A DNA stretch of 64,000 nt from Gigaspora rosea (GCA_003550325.1 QKWP01000115.1:283793-347792), one strand, 5' to 3'; positions 1 through 12,048 are shown, counted from the first letter of the stretch. Numbers and translations are program-made. Notes: generated by a model from the sequence alone, not told the origin.

Positions 1-496
1 TCCAGCCAATTCCAGATTTGATGTTTGATGATTGTGTGTTTTGTATTGAGGCTTTAGTGTAAAAGTGAAGTTCCTGTGAATTAAGGTTTTGAATAAGTGG
101 TAGGAGGCTAGTAAGTTGATGTCGATAGGTGGTATGATTGGTTATATTATATATAAGTTGTATTTCTTGTGTAGGGATATAAATTTGTGGTATAGATTGA
201 GAGGAAGTTGTGGTATTGGTAAGGTTGAATATATGGATTAGAGCAAAAATTTCTTTGTAATCAATTTGAATATATATTGGATTATTAGATATGCTAATTT
301 GGTTATAGGGCAGATTAAATGATGAGAAGGTATTTGAAGAAGGAAAGGTATTGGGTAGTAGTTGTGTAAAGCCTGAGTCTGAAGGTTTTATATTATATAT
401 TGCAGCTTTTGATAGAGAGGTTTGATGTGATAGGAAAATAATATTGTTAGAGTTATAGTGTATTTGCGTAAGGGAAAAGGGATTTAAAAAAAGTTA
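1..496 (-). pseudogene. LINE relic 1: ORF2 C-terminal part into RNase H (partial)
   Basis: Read on the minus strand, one frame stays open from a stop near 496 to the window edge, about 160 codons with no ATG. It ends with an RNase H-like first strand, ELHFYTKASIQ...SGIGW, at about 57-1. The usual YTDGS aspartate is replaced by lysine (YTKAS), so the enzyme would be inactive. The upstream residues (for example LTSLLPLIQNLNSQ) are a spacer of the kind that precedes RNase H in LINE ORF2. The 3' part lies outside the window to the left. It appears related to the LINE copies at 16.6-19.5 and 27.7-35.4 kb, but the overlap is too short to prove one family. Confidence 0.6.
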
Positions 497-884
497 GATT
501 TTCAATTTACATATTTTTTAACTAAATTTAAAACAGTTAAAGATTGCAAATACTTATTTTTGGTACTAATAGGCATGGTCTACTACTGTAAATTTCTAAA
601 AATAAGTGTCTTTTTTTAGATTTAAAAAATCAGAAGTAATTTTGAAGTATTACTTTTTAAGAAATTTGTACACAATAAGAAGATTGCTTATTTTAAAGAT
701 ATAAATCCTAAAAAGGTTTATTTATCTTAATATTTACTTTTAAAATTTATTTCACATACTAATACGCATTCTGATATAAATAAATACAAACAAATACCTT
801 TTTTATTATTATAATAATAATATAAATTAAGTTTAAATTTTAAAAGCTATTGTAAGAGATTTAATAATCCAATCTTAACAATTT
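497..884. other. AT-rich stretch without a recognised gene
   Basis: Very AT-rich sequence between LINE relic 1 and the first palindromic repeat. I see only short A/T runs and stop-rich frames. Confidence 0.5.
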
Positions 885-1090
885 TGGTACTATTTGAATT
901 GTCTCATCAAGTGAATCGAATGGTACCAAAATTATTAAATTTAGATCACTATAGCACGAGATATCAATAATTTTTTAATTTTATAAAATCTTAATGATCT
1001 TGATAACCAGTAATCCAAATTTGATGATTTGGTACTATTCGATTTATCTCGATAAAATGGTTCAAATGGTACCAAAATGGGATTACTAAA
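885..1090. repeat. Palindromic repeats with GGTACCAAAAT arms
   Basis: Two adjacent imperfect inverted repeats. Each has an arm close to TTTTGGTACTATTYGAA, then TCATCAAG or similar, then the inverse TGGTACCAAAAT. The flanks carry ATCACAAGATAT-type words that recur at 1555-2030. These look like short hairpin-type MITEs or arms of one older palindrome family. Confidence 0.6.
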
Positions 1091-1159
1091 TCACAAAATA
1101 TCTACAAAAATGTTTGTAACACAATTTATAACTTATAAATCTTTTATATAAAATGGAAT

Positions 1160-1500
1160 TTCCTAGACTTCGCACTCCTGCATTGTGCTTGTATATCGCA
1201 CCCAAATGATCTACCAATTAAATTTGAAGATTAGGTATAATGTGCAAATTTCTTTGTATAATAATATTTTCAAACATTCGTAATATCAAAAAATTTCATC
1301 TACATAACCACTTTTCAAGCTCTAACAAAAAAATTCCTTGCAAAATTATGTTATAAGCTATTGCTCTTTCTAACCTCTAACCCTAACCCAACTCTAACCC
1401 TAACCTTATATTAATTTATATAAAATTATTTGTTGCAGATCTACAAATTATGTTTACCTATATACTGCGATAAATTAGCACATCGTAGAGTGCGTTGTAT
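1160..1500. mobile_element. TIR-like element with internal CCCTAA repeats
   Basis: Inverted termini CGCACTCCTGCATTGTGC (about 1170) and GCACATCGTAGAGTGCG (about 1477-1493) bound about 330 bp that contain CCCTAACCC and CTCTAACCCTAACC at 1372-1405. The word ATTCCTTGCAAAATT at 1331 also occurs, with small changes, in the telomere-motif elements at 38.66 and 46.63 kb. Most likely a MITE; no clear target duplication was found. Confidence 0.45.
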
Positions 1501-1554
1501 AGGATTATCCATATAAAATTATATTACAAATCGTTTTTTGCAAATATTTTGTGA

Positions 1555-2030
1555 TCTAGTATCTGATTTTGATGATTTTGGTACTATTTGAACCATTTCA
1601 TCAAGACAAATTGAATGGCACCAAATTTATCAAAAGCAGTTCACTAGATTACAAGATATTTATAAAAACATTTGTAATGCAATTTATAACTTATAAAGAT
1701 TTTTATATAAAATTACGTTGCAAATAATTTTTTGCAGATATTATATGATCTAGTAATTCGATTTTGATTAGTTTGGTACCATTCAAACTGACTCATTGAG
1801 ACAAATCAAATGGTACCAAAATCATCAAAATCAGACCACTAGATCACAAGATATCCATGAAAACGTTTGTAACTTATAAAGATTTTTATATAAAATTATG
1901 TTACAAATCGTTTTTTGCAGATATCTTGTGATCTAGTGCTCCGATTATGATAATTTTGGTATCATTCGAACTATTTTATTGAGATGAATCAAATAATACC
2001 AAATTATCAAATTTGGATTACTGGTTATCA
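1555..2030. repeat. Three further GGTACCAAAAT palindromes
   Basis: Palindrome units at about 1557-1635, 1740-1830 and 1935-2010 have the same arms as 885-1090. They are separated by near-identical spacers reading ATCACAAGATATNNATNAAAA and TTTTTTGCAGATAT, so the segment is a small tandem array with a period of about 185 bp. Confidence 0.65.
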
Positions 2031-2048
2031 AGATTGTTAAAATTTTAT

Positions 2049-2258
2049 TTTTTTATTTTATTTTATTTATTTTTTTTTTTTTTTAAGTTTAGAGGCCGTG
2101 TGCTATGGCCGGGATTTTATTATGAGTTATAGTGACGTAATATTTGTTACATGAATGAGGATACAACTAGCCACACGTGCACTTTTGGTGCCTAATTTAA
2201 GTAGTCCACCCGAAGGTTCTACACTAGCTGCCATACCTACAACACAACTACGGGAATT
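2049..2258 (-). mobile_element. 5'-truncated copy of the tRNA-headed retroposon, perfect 16-bp TSD
   Basis: A GC-richer insert that begins on the plus strand with a T-rich tract (the antisense of a poly(A) tail, about 2049-2083). On the minus strand it shares ATGGCAGCTAGNGTAGAACC, TTC(A/G)GGTGG and ACTAGTTGTA-like words with the retroposon at 50.9-51.0 kb. It is flanked by the perfect duplication ATTGTTAAAATTTTAT at 2033-2048 and 2259-2274. The A-tail, 5' truncation and long target duplication are the classic signature of LINE-type target-primed reverse transcription. Confidence 0.8.
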
Positions 2259-2274
2259 ATTGTTAAAATTTTAT

Positions 2275-2935
2275 AAAAATTATAAAATTATTAATATCTT
2301 GTGCTATAAGGAAATAAATATATAAATACTTATAATTTAATGTGATATTCCAATTAACTAATAAATTATATTTTTTATCATTGTTATATTAATATGATTA
2401 TCTTTATTTATTTGTATATTATTCATTTATTTATATGCTTTGTATTATTTATTACTTATTTTATCTACTTTTTATCATATATTTCTTATTTAGTTATCTA
2501 TTCATAATTTGCCTCAATTTATTTGTAGTTGTATTTTTGTATAAGCCATTTCATTTTATTTTATATATGATGTAAAGACAAGATATTTATATAATTTATG
2601 ATGCATATGTTAAAGCCAATAAAAATGTAAAAGAAAAGAATCATTAGTGTAATTTTATGTAAACTTTGGTGGTAATTGTATTTGGATGTATTGGCGCAAG
2701 TAAGATAATTCTATAAAAGAGTAAAATTGTGCATTGCAGATTGTATGAAGAAAATGTATAAAAAACCTGAAGTTTTACTTTAATAAAATTTTTAAATCTC
2801 AATTCTGCAAATAAATATAAAACAAATAAAAATATTAATAATTAATTTTTACTTATTCAAGATTGATTTTTATTCACATTTTGCATTTTTATTATACTAT
2901 TCCTGTGTATATTTATTACTTCACATTTTGAAAAT
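2275..2935. other. No gene seen
   Basis: AT-rich DNA, no TIR or open frame recognised. It could be the 5' flank or untranslated part of the hAT relic that follows. Confidence 0.4.
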
Positions 2936-4862
2936 ATGAGCTCTCAAAATAATGAATACCATGATTTTAATCTAGTTATTTCTGATAATGAAGATAATAA
3001 TCAAAATGAACAAGATAAAGTGCAAACTTTTTTAGTTCTGGTTTAACTAAAAAAATATGAAAAATATGATTCAACAATACCTTGACAAAGAGACAAAAGA
3101 ACATTCTGGTTTTCTGTTTGCAAAGTATACAAAATACATTTTTCAAAAACAAATTCAACTTTAACATTAAGGCATTATTTAAATGCGCATAGTATAGTAG
3201 CACTAAAAAACTGGCAAAGCCCTTAAATACAAACCCTTATACAAAGAATAAATAAAAAAACAAAACAATTTGGTTATAAAATGGATCATTTGCGATATTC
3301 AAATATCTTATGTTATTGAATGTGAATAATAGAGAGAAATAATTTCAAAATTTGACTTGCAGTACCAATTTTCTAGTAAAAATACAATAAAAGATCATAT
3401 ATAAGAATTATTTCAAAATAAAGGGAAGGAATTAAAACAGCATTGTATAAAATTCTAGAAAAAGAGCTATTTACTTCTGATCTATGGACTGTATCAAATG
3501 GCACATTATTTTTTAGCCTTACAATTCATTATGTTGATTCAAATTGGAAATTGAAGTGTTTACTTCTTGATATCATCCCAATAAACGAACAACATATTGG
3601 AACTAATAATGCTACTACAATAATGAGTATTTTGAATCATATTATATATCTGGGCTTTAACTAAAAATAACATGTCATCAATAATTTTGTGTAGTGCACT
3701 TGTAGCAGATAAGCTTGAAAAAAGTTATAATAACTTCATTTTTTCACACTATCAGTATGCAGCCCATGTGTTTAACTTGGTAGTTGGTCAAGAAATTAAT
3801 TTAATCAATGAGTTAGTTACTAAAGTTCAATTATTAATGTCTTATATTAAAGTATTGCAATCTACAATTAATAATCTAAAAAAATTATGTGAATTGAAAG
3901 GTATCAGTTATTTAGCACCTGAACTAGATATTAGGCATAGATGGAATTCCACTTACTACATGCTAGAAAAGTAGAAAAAAATAGAATTTGCTTAAATATA
4001 CTTGTAGCTAATGATCAACCATTTATCAAAAATGCCCAAATGAAACTGATTGTGCTAATATTAATGTAATTTTGTTTTTTTTTTATAAAAAATAAGATTA
4101 GTAAATAAATATAAACTAAAATAACAATTTTTTTAATTAAAACAATAAAGGATACAATAGTTTTCTTAGAGCCAATTAAACATGCTATCTAATTTCTTTT
4201 TGCTTCAAGCTATTCAATGCATAGTAATATTTGATTTGTTTTTCTTGGTATTCAAGATTACATATCACAATACAAAGATGATGAAGATTCTTCACAAAAT
4301 TAAATAGCAAGTACAATCTATAAAAAATCAGTAGTTACTGGCCATCATTAGATGAAACTTCTCAAATTTTATCATTGCTTGACCCAAGAACAAAATTAAT
4401 AGCATTCAGAACCATGGATGAAAAAATCAAGGCAATCGATACAGTTTCAAATCTTAATAATACTCTTCTCAAGTTCTAGAACTAACTACAATCTTTTTTG
4501 ATAATTTAACTACCTGAGATTATTTCTGACAATTACATTTAACTGATTCTATACAAGAAAACAGATCAAATTCTCTATTGTTAACAATAATTATGTACAA
4601 GATGAATTGGAAAAATATTTGGCAAAGGCATTGGAAAATGAGGTATATCTATTAGTTTGGTAGCAGGAAAAGCAGTGTAAATATTCAAGATTAAGTTCAC
4701 TTGCTAGAGATTACTTATGTATTCAAGCAACAAGTATTGCTTCAAAGAGGCTTTTTCATTTCTGGACAAACTATCACACTAGCTAGAAATAGATTGGATG
4801 GAAAAGTAGCAAAGGCAGTATTGTGTCTAAAGAGTTGGTTTAGAAAAAAAATATGTCATTAA
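2936..4862 (+). pseudogene. hAT-family transposase relic
   Basis: A degenerate hAT transposase read across several frames. It has an acidic N-terminus from the ATG at 2936. A BED-type zinc-finger remnant follows (VCKVYKIHFSKTNSTLTLRH, then LNAH, about 3113-3190). The RNase H-like core start is at 3443-3664 (LFTSDLWTVSNG, then IHYVDSNWKL and LLDIIPINE). At 3672-3974 come QYAAHVFNLVVGQ and RHRWNSTYYMLEK, the hAT R-W-N-S-T region. The C-terminal dimerisation part is at 4590-4862 (DELEKYLAKALENE, SLARDYLCIQATS, ASKRLF, then KAVLCLKSWF). The family's catalytic glutamate in S-E-R-L-F reads lysine here. There are several frameshifts and stops, so it is dead. No TIR/TSD pair was identified. Confidence 0.85.
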
Positions 4863-5224
4863 ATATTATTTATTTGGATTTTTTTATTTTTTTTATATAT
4901 AATTACAAATAAAATTATTGATAATATATTTATTAAATAATAAAATGCTTATAGCTGTAATTTTGTATACAATAAATTTATATTATCTTAAATTATAATT
5001 GAAAACTAAAATGCATTAACAGCTAAATTTGAAACTAAAATTCAAAGTCTTGAACTATAAAAATCAAATAAAAAGAGCAAAAAGCAATAAAATAAAATAA
5101 AACAGTTATCAAAATTTAGAACAAAGGAGTTATTAAGAACTAGGAACACTAATAAATAGTGTCAAATTAAAAAAATATATATGTATACTTTTCTAAAAAT
5201 TTCAAAAACTAGAATTCTAAGATT

Positions 5225-5625
5225 TGGACGTTTTAGACAAAACAGCAAAAAAGTGAATTTTTTTTCTAAGTTTTTTTTTGTTCATTTTATATAATGTGTA
5301 CTATGCAATATATCTAATTATGTATTAACTGGGCTTATAAAATTTTTGTCTTTTTTTGGTTTTTTTTCTAAGTTTTTTTTGTTTATTTCACATAATATTT
5401 ACTATATATATGGGTAATTATGCATCAAACTGGCTTATGAAATTTTTTTTCTTTTTTTTTTTGTAAAATTTTTGCAAGTTTTTTTTTGGGTTCACACCAT
5501 ATGGCTGATTCATCAAACGGGCTTATGAATTTTTTGTTTTTTTTGTTCATTTTATATAATGTGTACTATGCCATATAAGCAATTATATATCAAACTGGCT
5601 TATAAATTTTTTCTTTTTTTTTTAT
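5225..5625. repeat. T-rich tandem repeat, period about 105-110 bp
   Basis: Three to four units, each with AAGTTTTTTTT, then TTCATTTTATATAATGTGTA or a variant, then ATTATGNATCAAACTGGCTT, then TATGAAATTTTT. The units start near 5265, 5365, 5475 and 5545. Confidence 0.65.
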
Positions 5626-5639
5626 ATATATATATTTAA

Positions 5640-5860
5640 CTAATCCTGACCAGTTTGACCCAGATTATAGCAATTTCTAACCTGTGACCTATACAGATCA
5701 TCTAATCTGGATTAAAAAAAGGTTTATTGATCATATTTTATTAAGAGACTGTTTTAAAACTGGGACCAAACTGGAACCAGACCATAATTATATATATAAC
5801 CAGTTCTCATAGGAACAGGACCAGACCAGACTAGTCAATGTATCTCTAAACTACCTTTTT
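5640..5860. mobile_element. GACCAG-rich low-complexity segment, probable hAT-type MITE remnant
   Basis: Dense CTGGNCC/GGACCAG words (CTGACCAGTTTGACCCAGA near 5646, GGACCAGACCAGACTAG near 5818) surround an AT-rich middle. The arrangement resembles the subterminal-repeat elements at 42.2, 46.8 and 60.5 kb, but I could not set ends or a TSD. Confidence 0.35.
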
Positions 5861-5864
5861 CACC

Positions 5865-6135
5865 CTTTGGACAATGGAGTGTGAGGACACCATGTTGGTA
5901 ATTAGTTTCTGTAACTATAATAATAGTGCAAAACCTTTTTTTTTGATAATTAAGCATTACAGCTACAATAGCAGCACAAGAATCTCACATTGTGATTAGT
6001 TTTATAGCTGCAATAGCAGTGCAAAAATTTATATTTTAGTAGTTAGATTCTGTAAGATTATTGATAATTAGGCTTTATTATTATGATAATAGTATAAGGG
6101 TGATTAGACTCCATGACTATTATTAGCAAAAATAT
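5865..6135. repeat. Minisatellite, GTGATTAG...AATAGCAGTGCAA, period about 50 bp
   Basis: About five degenerate units containing GTGATTAG, TTCTGTAACTAYAATA and GCAGTGCAA. The same unit occurs at 15365-15513 and resumes at 15861, where a MITE interrupts it. Confidence 0.65.
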
Positions 6136-6144
6136 ATATGCATA

Positions 6145-6415
6145 AACTTTCACAAGTTTTTACAGTACATAAGAAAATTATAAACTTATATAATAATTAG
6201 TATAAAATTGTATAAGTCTTACGATGTATAAGAAAATCGTAAATTTACATAAAAATTTTTCATAAGATTACAATTTTTTTTACAGTGTGTAAGAAAATTA
6301 TAAATTTATATAAAATTTTTATATAAATTTATAATTTTTTATGGTATGTAAGAAATTGTAAACTTATATAAAATTTTTATATAAATTTATGATTTTCTTA
6401 TAGTGCATAAGAAAA
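6145..6415. repeat. Tandem repeat, period about 70 bp
   Basis: About four units of the form CATAAGAAAATTATAAACTT, then ATATAAAATTTTTATA, then CAGTGTGTAAG. Confidence 0.65.
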
Positions 6416-6739
6416 TAAAAAAAAACATTTTACACTAATTTTAATTTTTGCATTTTTCTAATTTTTGCAAAATATTTTGAAAGACCTTGTGTACTACAAA
6501 TTAAGTGAAATATATTTTAAAATATTTTAGTTCTAATATTTTTGAAGAGTATTGCTAATTTTAACCAAATGGAATTTCTTTGTTATATGATCTGCATATT
6601 AACCAATAATATTACAAGATCGATTTTATATAAAATTCAAGTTTTTATTATATTATTTATAGATTTATTATGGCATTATTATTTAATTATGTATCATATT
6701 TATGTTCATAACATACATATAATCGTTTACTACCAATTC

Positions 6740-6920
6740 TGTTCAAAATCTTACCCTAACTGATAATCCATATCTATATTTATTCTTCCTTACCTAACCT
6801 TTAACTCGCAACCCTAAACCTTACCCTAATCTATAACCCATATCCATATTTACTCTAACTCTAAATTCTACCATGCATTCTAATTTATCTTTACTCTATC
6901 TTTAACCCTAACCCTAAGCA
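6740..6920. repeat. Degenerate interstitial CCCTAA stretch
   Basis: Scattered TTACCCTAAC, ACCTTACCCTAATC and TTTAACCCTAACCCTAAG words over about 180 bp. It is too diverged and too internal to be a telomere. Its spacing suggests an old telomere-like minisatellite. Confidence 0.5.
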
Positions 6921-6984
6921 AACATTACTTCAATAATGATGTACTACCAACCCAATGATAAATTGACTAATTTCCAAGCGACAT

Positions 6985-7870
6985 ATCACGAATAAAAAAC
7001 GAACAAACAAGCAGTTAGTAAAGAACTAAGTGACCGAAAAGACAAACAAAAAAAAAAATTAACTATGAACGACAACAGCAGTGACGCTGAAATGACAACA
7101 TATGAAACTAACATTAATACCATCAATTACAAAGGTACTAGTATACAAATAAAAATACCAGCAGCATAATACTGTCATATGAATAAAAGCACCAATACAA
7201 GGCACAAATCACTATCTGTAATGATACCAAGTGTGGCTCCAATATACGACAATACCAAGCAATACTAATAAATATATTACCCAGCAGCAATGAATTACTG
7301 AATAAAAAAGCAAACAACCAAACAGTTAGTAAAGAATGAAGTAAATAAAAACTACAAGCAAAAAAAAAAGCTAACTTTCAATGAACAATACTAAATAAAG
7401 GCACCAGTATAATAGCACCAATATACAAACAATGACGTATGAAAATACCAGCAGAATGATACTGTCATACAAATAAAAGCACCAATATGAGGCACCAACA
7501 TACAAGTAGTGACATCTTCATACTAATGGAATCACTATCTGTGACAATAACAAGTGCGGCTTCAGCATACGACAACACCAAGTAGCACTAATAAATAATT
7601 ACTTAGCAGAACTAATCACCGAATAAAAAAGCAAACAACCAATAGTTAGTAAAGAACAAAGTAAATGAAAAACCACAAACAAAAAAAAAAAGCTAATTCT
7701 CCATTAACTATACTGAATAAAGGCACTAGTATAACAGCATCAACATACAAGCGACGACACTTTTATAAAAATGCACTAATATGCGATAATACCAAGTGAT
7801 AGCTCCAATATATAATGACATCAAGCCATGGCTCCAGCATATGATGATTTCAAGAGGCTGGCAAAAAAAA
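6985..7870. repeat. Tandem repeat, period about 315 bp, nearly three units
   Basis: Units begin near 6988, 7300 and 7620 with GAATAAAAAAGCAAACAACC followed by AGTTAGTAAAGAA. Each then carries CACCAATACAAGGCACC-type words and ACGACAATACCAAG. The units have diverged in length and sequence. No conserved protein frame was seen. Confidence 0.75.
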
Positions 7871-8057
7871 AATTAGTAAATAAAAAAATGTAAAAAAAAA
7901 AAACTAAAAAATGATATAAACAAAAAAATGATACTTATATGTAGATATGTAGATTATGATCTGTGTAACTAGGAGGAAATCCTTCCAGTTAAGCATAGTA
8001 ATTCTCATTTTTGAAATATTTCAAATTATTTTAAAATATTTTTTTAAAAAAAAAAAC

Positions 8058-9400
8058 ATGTTCAAAATTTCTTAAGCCCATTTATCTATAAGCTACTATA
8101 TATATTCATAAAATGTGTAAAAAAAATTTTAAAAAAAGAGCATTTTGCTTAATTTTTACACCTCTTTCCCTTTTACCTCTCTTTTCCTTTTATCCATCTC
8201 TCCCTTTTACTTCTTTCTCCCTTTTTTTTCTTTTTTTTTTCTTTCTTTTACTTTTTAATATTTCGAACACTTTTGAAATATTTTAGAACTGAGAAATTAA
8301 GCTAGATCAGTAGATCTGTAAACTGAATCATATCAAGAATGCATTTGACTAATTTTTGATGATTGTACTAAAGATCAAATCATATTTTTGTTTATTTTTT
8401 TGTATATAATTTAGGTCTTCTATTAATTTTATATTGTTTTTTCATTTTTCTTTTGTTTTTTTTTGGGTTTGCTTCATTTTTTTTTAGTTTTGTTTTGTTT
8501 TTTTTTATTTTTTATTTTTTTTTATTTTTTAATTTTTTTATTTTATTTCTACGCTTTACCACTGGCACTTTGCAAGAAATCTAATAACTTTTTGGCACTT
8601 TGTGCAAGCCAACTCAGCCTTTTGATACTTTGAAAAACAAACCTAATTTCTTTAGCAATTTTAAATTTCAAAAATGCAAGTTTTTACAAGTTTTTGCAAG
8701 TTTTTGCAAGGTTTTATTTCATTTATTTTTCCATTTCATGTTTTTTATTTTTGTTTTTTTTTTATTTTATTTTTATTAATTTATTTTATTCTGGCACTTT
8801 GCAAAAACCTTTGATGATTCTGAATCAAACCTTACTTCAGAGAAATAGAGATTTGTTTTTTTATTTAGTTTGCTTACATTTTTATTTTTGTTTGTTTTCT
8901 TTTTTTTTGCTTATTTTTTTAATTTTATTTTAATTTATTTATCTCTTACTTTTTTTAGAACTTTGCAAGAAAATAATTTAACTTTTCTTTAAAAGAATAC
9001 CAATTCTAACATCTCTAGAACTTTGCAAGAAGTTATGAATATGATCAAATATAATTGAATATAAGCAAATATAAGCAAATATAATAGTTTATTTTTTTTC
9101 AGTTTTGTTTTTCGTTATTTTTTCAGGATTGTTTTTTGTTTTTTGGTTGTTTTATTTTTTTACTTATTTTTTTAATTTTATTTTATTTTATTTATTCTTT
9201 ACTTCTTTTGAAACTTTGCAAGAAAATGGCCTAACTTTTTTAGCACTTTACAAGAACACCAACTTTAACTTCTCTACCACTTTGCAAGAATATACTAGAT
9301 TTTCTGACAATTTGCAAAAAGACTAGTACTTTTTAGGAGGTTGCAAATATGAGCGAATATAAGTAAATATGAAAGTTAAACAAAAAAAAAGGAATAATAG
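8058..9400. repeat. T-rich dispersed repeat, copy A
   Basis: Aligns by eye with 44000-44045 plus 44707-45920: shared TAAGCTACTAT, CATTTTGCTTAATTTTTACA, a CTC/CTT-rich run, then about ten spaced copies of GGCACTTTGCAAGAA. It ends in GCAAATATAAG repeats. The last part keeps a shared open frame in both copies (TLQEN.LTFLALYKNT, 9200-9300 and 45745-45850). The function is unknown, and low complexity alone could explain the frame. Copy A lacks the 661-bp MITE present in copy B. Confidence 0.7.
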
Positions 9401-9599
9401 CTAACTAGAACTCATGATATCTCTCATATAGGTCATAACTGATCTGCATAAATTTAGACGGTTTTGCTACCTCTAAAATCAAGTAAATTTGCTAAAAGTT
9501 GGATTATTACATATAAATTTTATAGTAATTTGCTAAAACTTAATTATAAATGTAACATCAGATAAATAAATATAGTACAAATTTTTTAAAATTATAATA

Positions 9600-9740
9600 G
9601 CTGTTAAAACATACTTTTGAATATATAAAATATGTAAATTTGCTTTTGAATATGTAAAACCCCTTTTGAATATATAAAATATATAAACCCCGCTTTTAAA
9701 ATATAAAACTCACTTTTGAATATATAAAATTTGAAATAAT
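9600..9740. repeat. Minisatellite, CTTTTGAATATATAAAAT
   Basis: About five units of roughly 26 bp (ACTTTTGAATATATAAAA, then TATGTAAA). Confidence 0.7.
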
Positions 9741-9774
9741 ATTTTAATTTAAGCAAAAATATCTTAGTAACCAA

Positions 9775-11425
9775 ATTTGATAAAATTTTTTTATTTGAAT
9801 TCTATGGATTCATAAATTCAAACAATCAAATTTATTAGGTAATTGCTAAAATACTTTCACTCAAAGGTTTAGAAAAATCAAACTATTAAAATACAAGCCG
9901 TGCCAAATTTTTCTAAAACTTTGGATAAAGGTATTTTAGCAACTACTTGATCAAATTTGATGAAATTTTTTTTATTCGAATTCTATGGATCCATAGAATT
10001 CAAATAAAAAAATTTCATCGAATTTGAACAGTTGGTTGCTAAGATACCTTTACTCAAGTTTTAGAAAAAATTAAAACTTCTATCAAAAACAAGCTGCACC
10101 AAATTTTTCTAAAACTTTGAGCGAAGGTATCTTAGCAACCACCTGATCAAATTCGATAAAAATATTTTTATTTGAATTTTATGAATCCATAGAATTTAAA
10201 TAAAAAAATTTTTATTAAATTTGATCAAGAGGTTACAAAAATATCTTTGATCAAAGTTTAGAAAATTTTAAAACGCGTATCATATAACAGATACATTTAA
10301 ATTTGTTAATAAAACTTTGATCAAGAATATCTTTGCAACCACCTGATCAAATTTGATGAAAATTTTTTTACTTATTCTATGGATCTATAAAATTTAAATA
10401 AAAATATTTTCATTAAATTTGATTAGGTAGTTATAGAAATATCCTTGATCAAATTTTGTCAAAATTTAAATATATTTGTCATATAATATGCATTTTGAAA
10501 TTTTCTAAAACTTTGATCAAAGATATCTCTGCAAACACCTGATCAAATTTGATGAAAAATTTTTTATTTAAATTCTATGAATCCATAGAATTCAAATAAA
10601 AAATTTTTATTGAATTTAATTAGCTGGTTGCACAGATATCTTTGATCAAAGTTTTAGAAAATTTCAAAAATGACAGATATGTTTAAATTTTTAACAAAAC
10701 TTTGATCAAGGATATCTCTGCAACCACCTAGTCAAATTTACGAAAATTTTTATTTATTCTATGGATCCATAAATTTAAATAATAAAATTTTTATCAAATT
10801 TGATCAGGTGGTTGCAGAGATATTCTTATCAAATTTTGTCAAAAATTTAAATGTATTTGTCATGTGATATGTATTTTGAAATTCTCTAAAAATTGATCAA
10901 AAATATCTCTGCAACTACCTGATCAAATTTGATGAAATTTTTTTATTTAAATTTTATGTATCTATAGAATTTAAATAAAAAAATTTTTATCGAATTTGAT
11001 TAGGTGTTTGCAGAGATATCTTTGATCAAATTTTTAGAGAATTTCAAAATGAATATTACATAACAGATATGTTTAAATTTTTGACAAAACTTTGATCAAG
11101 GATATCTCTGCAACCATTTGATCAAATTCTATAAAAAATTTTTTTTATTTAAATTTTATGGATCCATAGAATAAGTAAAAAAAATTTTATCAAATTTGAT
11201 CAGGTGGTTGCAGAGATATCCTTTTGATCAAAGGTTTGTCAACAAATTTAAACATATCTGTCATGTGATACACATTTTGAAATTCTCTAAAAATTGATCA
11301 AAGATATCTTTGCAATTACTTGATCAAATTCAATAAAAATTTTTTATTTGAATTCTATGGATCCATAAAATTCAAATAAAAAAATTTTTATCGAATTTGG
11401 TCGAGAACTTGTAGAAATATCTTTG
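9775..11425. repeat. Tandem array of palindromes, period about 195 bp
   Basis: About eight units, each itself an inverted repeat. One arm reads GATATCTCTGCAACCACCTG, then ATCAAATTTGATGAAAA. The centre reads TTCTATGGATCCATAGAA. The opposite arm returns through TCAGGTGGTTGCAGAGATAT to CTTTGATCAAAGTTTTAGAAA. CCTGATCAAATTT-type words recur near 9948, 10142, 10336, 10537, 10729, 10918, 11114 and 11320. A further half unit lies at 13205-13300, beyond the element at 12049-13146. Confidence 0.85.
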
Positions 11426-11429
11426 ATGT

Positions 11430-12048
11430 AAGATTCTTCTATTTCCAAAAAGTATATTATAAAAAAGCTGTGCCAAATGAAAAAAAGCTATTATGGAATG
11501 AATATTTACCAAATAAATTGAAATTTTAGAAAGCAAAATTTTAGCCTATTCTCTATTGATTATATTAGTATGCAGTAACTTGTCTTATTTGAACTTGTAA
11601 AAATCTAGTTTGTGATAGTGATTTTCTGTTTTCATCAAAATTGAAAATTTTAGAAAATTCTGAATCTAAAAGCAAATTGAAAAATTATCATAACTTCGTC
11701 AATATTAATCAGTTATTGATAAAATTTTAACTAAAGACTCTCTAATATCTATTCTATCAACTTACTAAGTCACATTTTGAAGGTTTCATTTTGAGAAAGT
11801 GCTTCTGAAAGCATTTAAAGTTTAGAGAAAAACTTACGAAAATGTATGCATCCAAATTTACAAAAATATTAATATCTTAACAAGTTTTAATATTTTTTCA
11901 TGAAATTTGAGATTCTATTAGTCAATGATATGTGCTACAAGTCTTGTTATAAATTTTTTTTTAGTTAGCATAGTAAAATTTTTTGTAAATCATCGACAAA
12001 TAGTACGTTATTTTGAAAAAGCAAAAAATATATGGGTTTTATTTTATG
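11430..12048. other. No gene seen
   Basis: AT-rich flank between the palindrome array and the TIR element. Its first part (ATATTATAAAAAAGCTGTGCC) resembles 13155-13180 on the other side of that element, consistent with the element having landed in array-related DNA. Confidence 0.4.

Noticed and set aside
1372..1405. CCCTAA runs read as a telomere end
   Set aside because: Short, internal, degenerate and within AT-rich repeat DNA on both sides; they are interstitial.
8694..8933. T-rich plus-strand frames that look like membrane proteins (also 45057-45495)
   Set aside because: Runs of Phe and Leu come from poly(T); no start context, no family, and several overlapping frames look alike.
9775..11425. 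CRISPR-like array
   Set aside because: Repeats are long palindromes with no unique spacers of constant size, and the DNA is eukaryotic in character.
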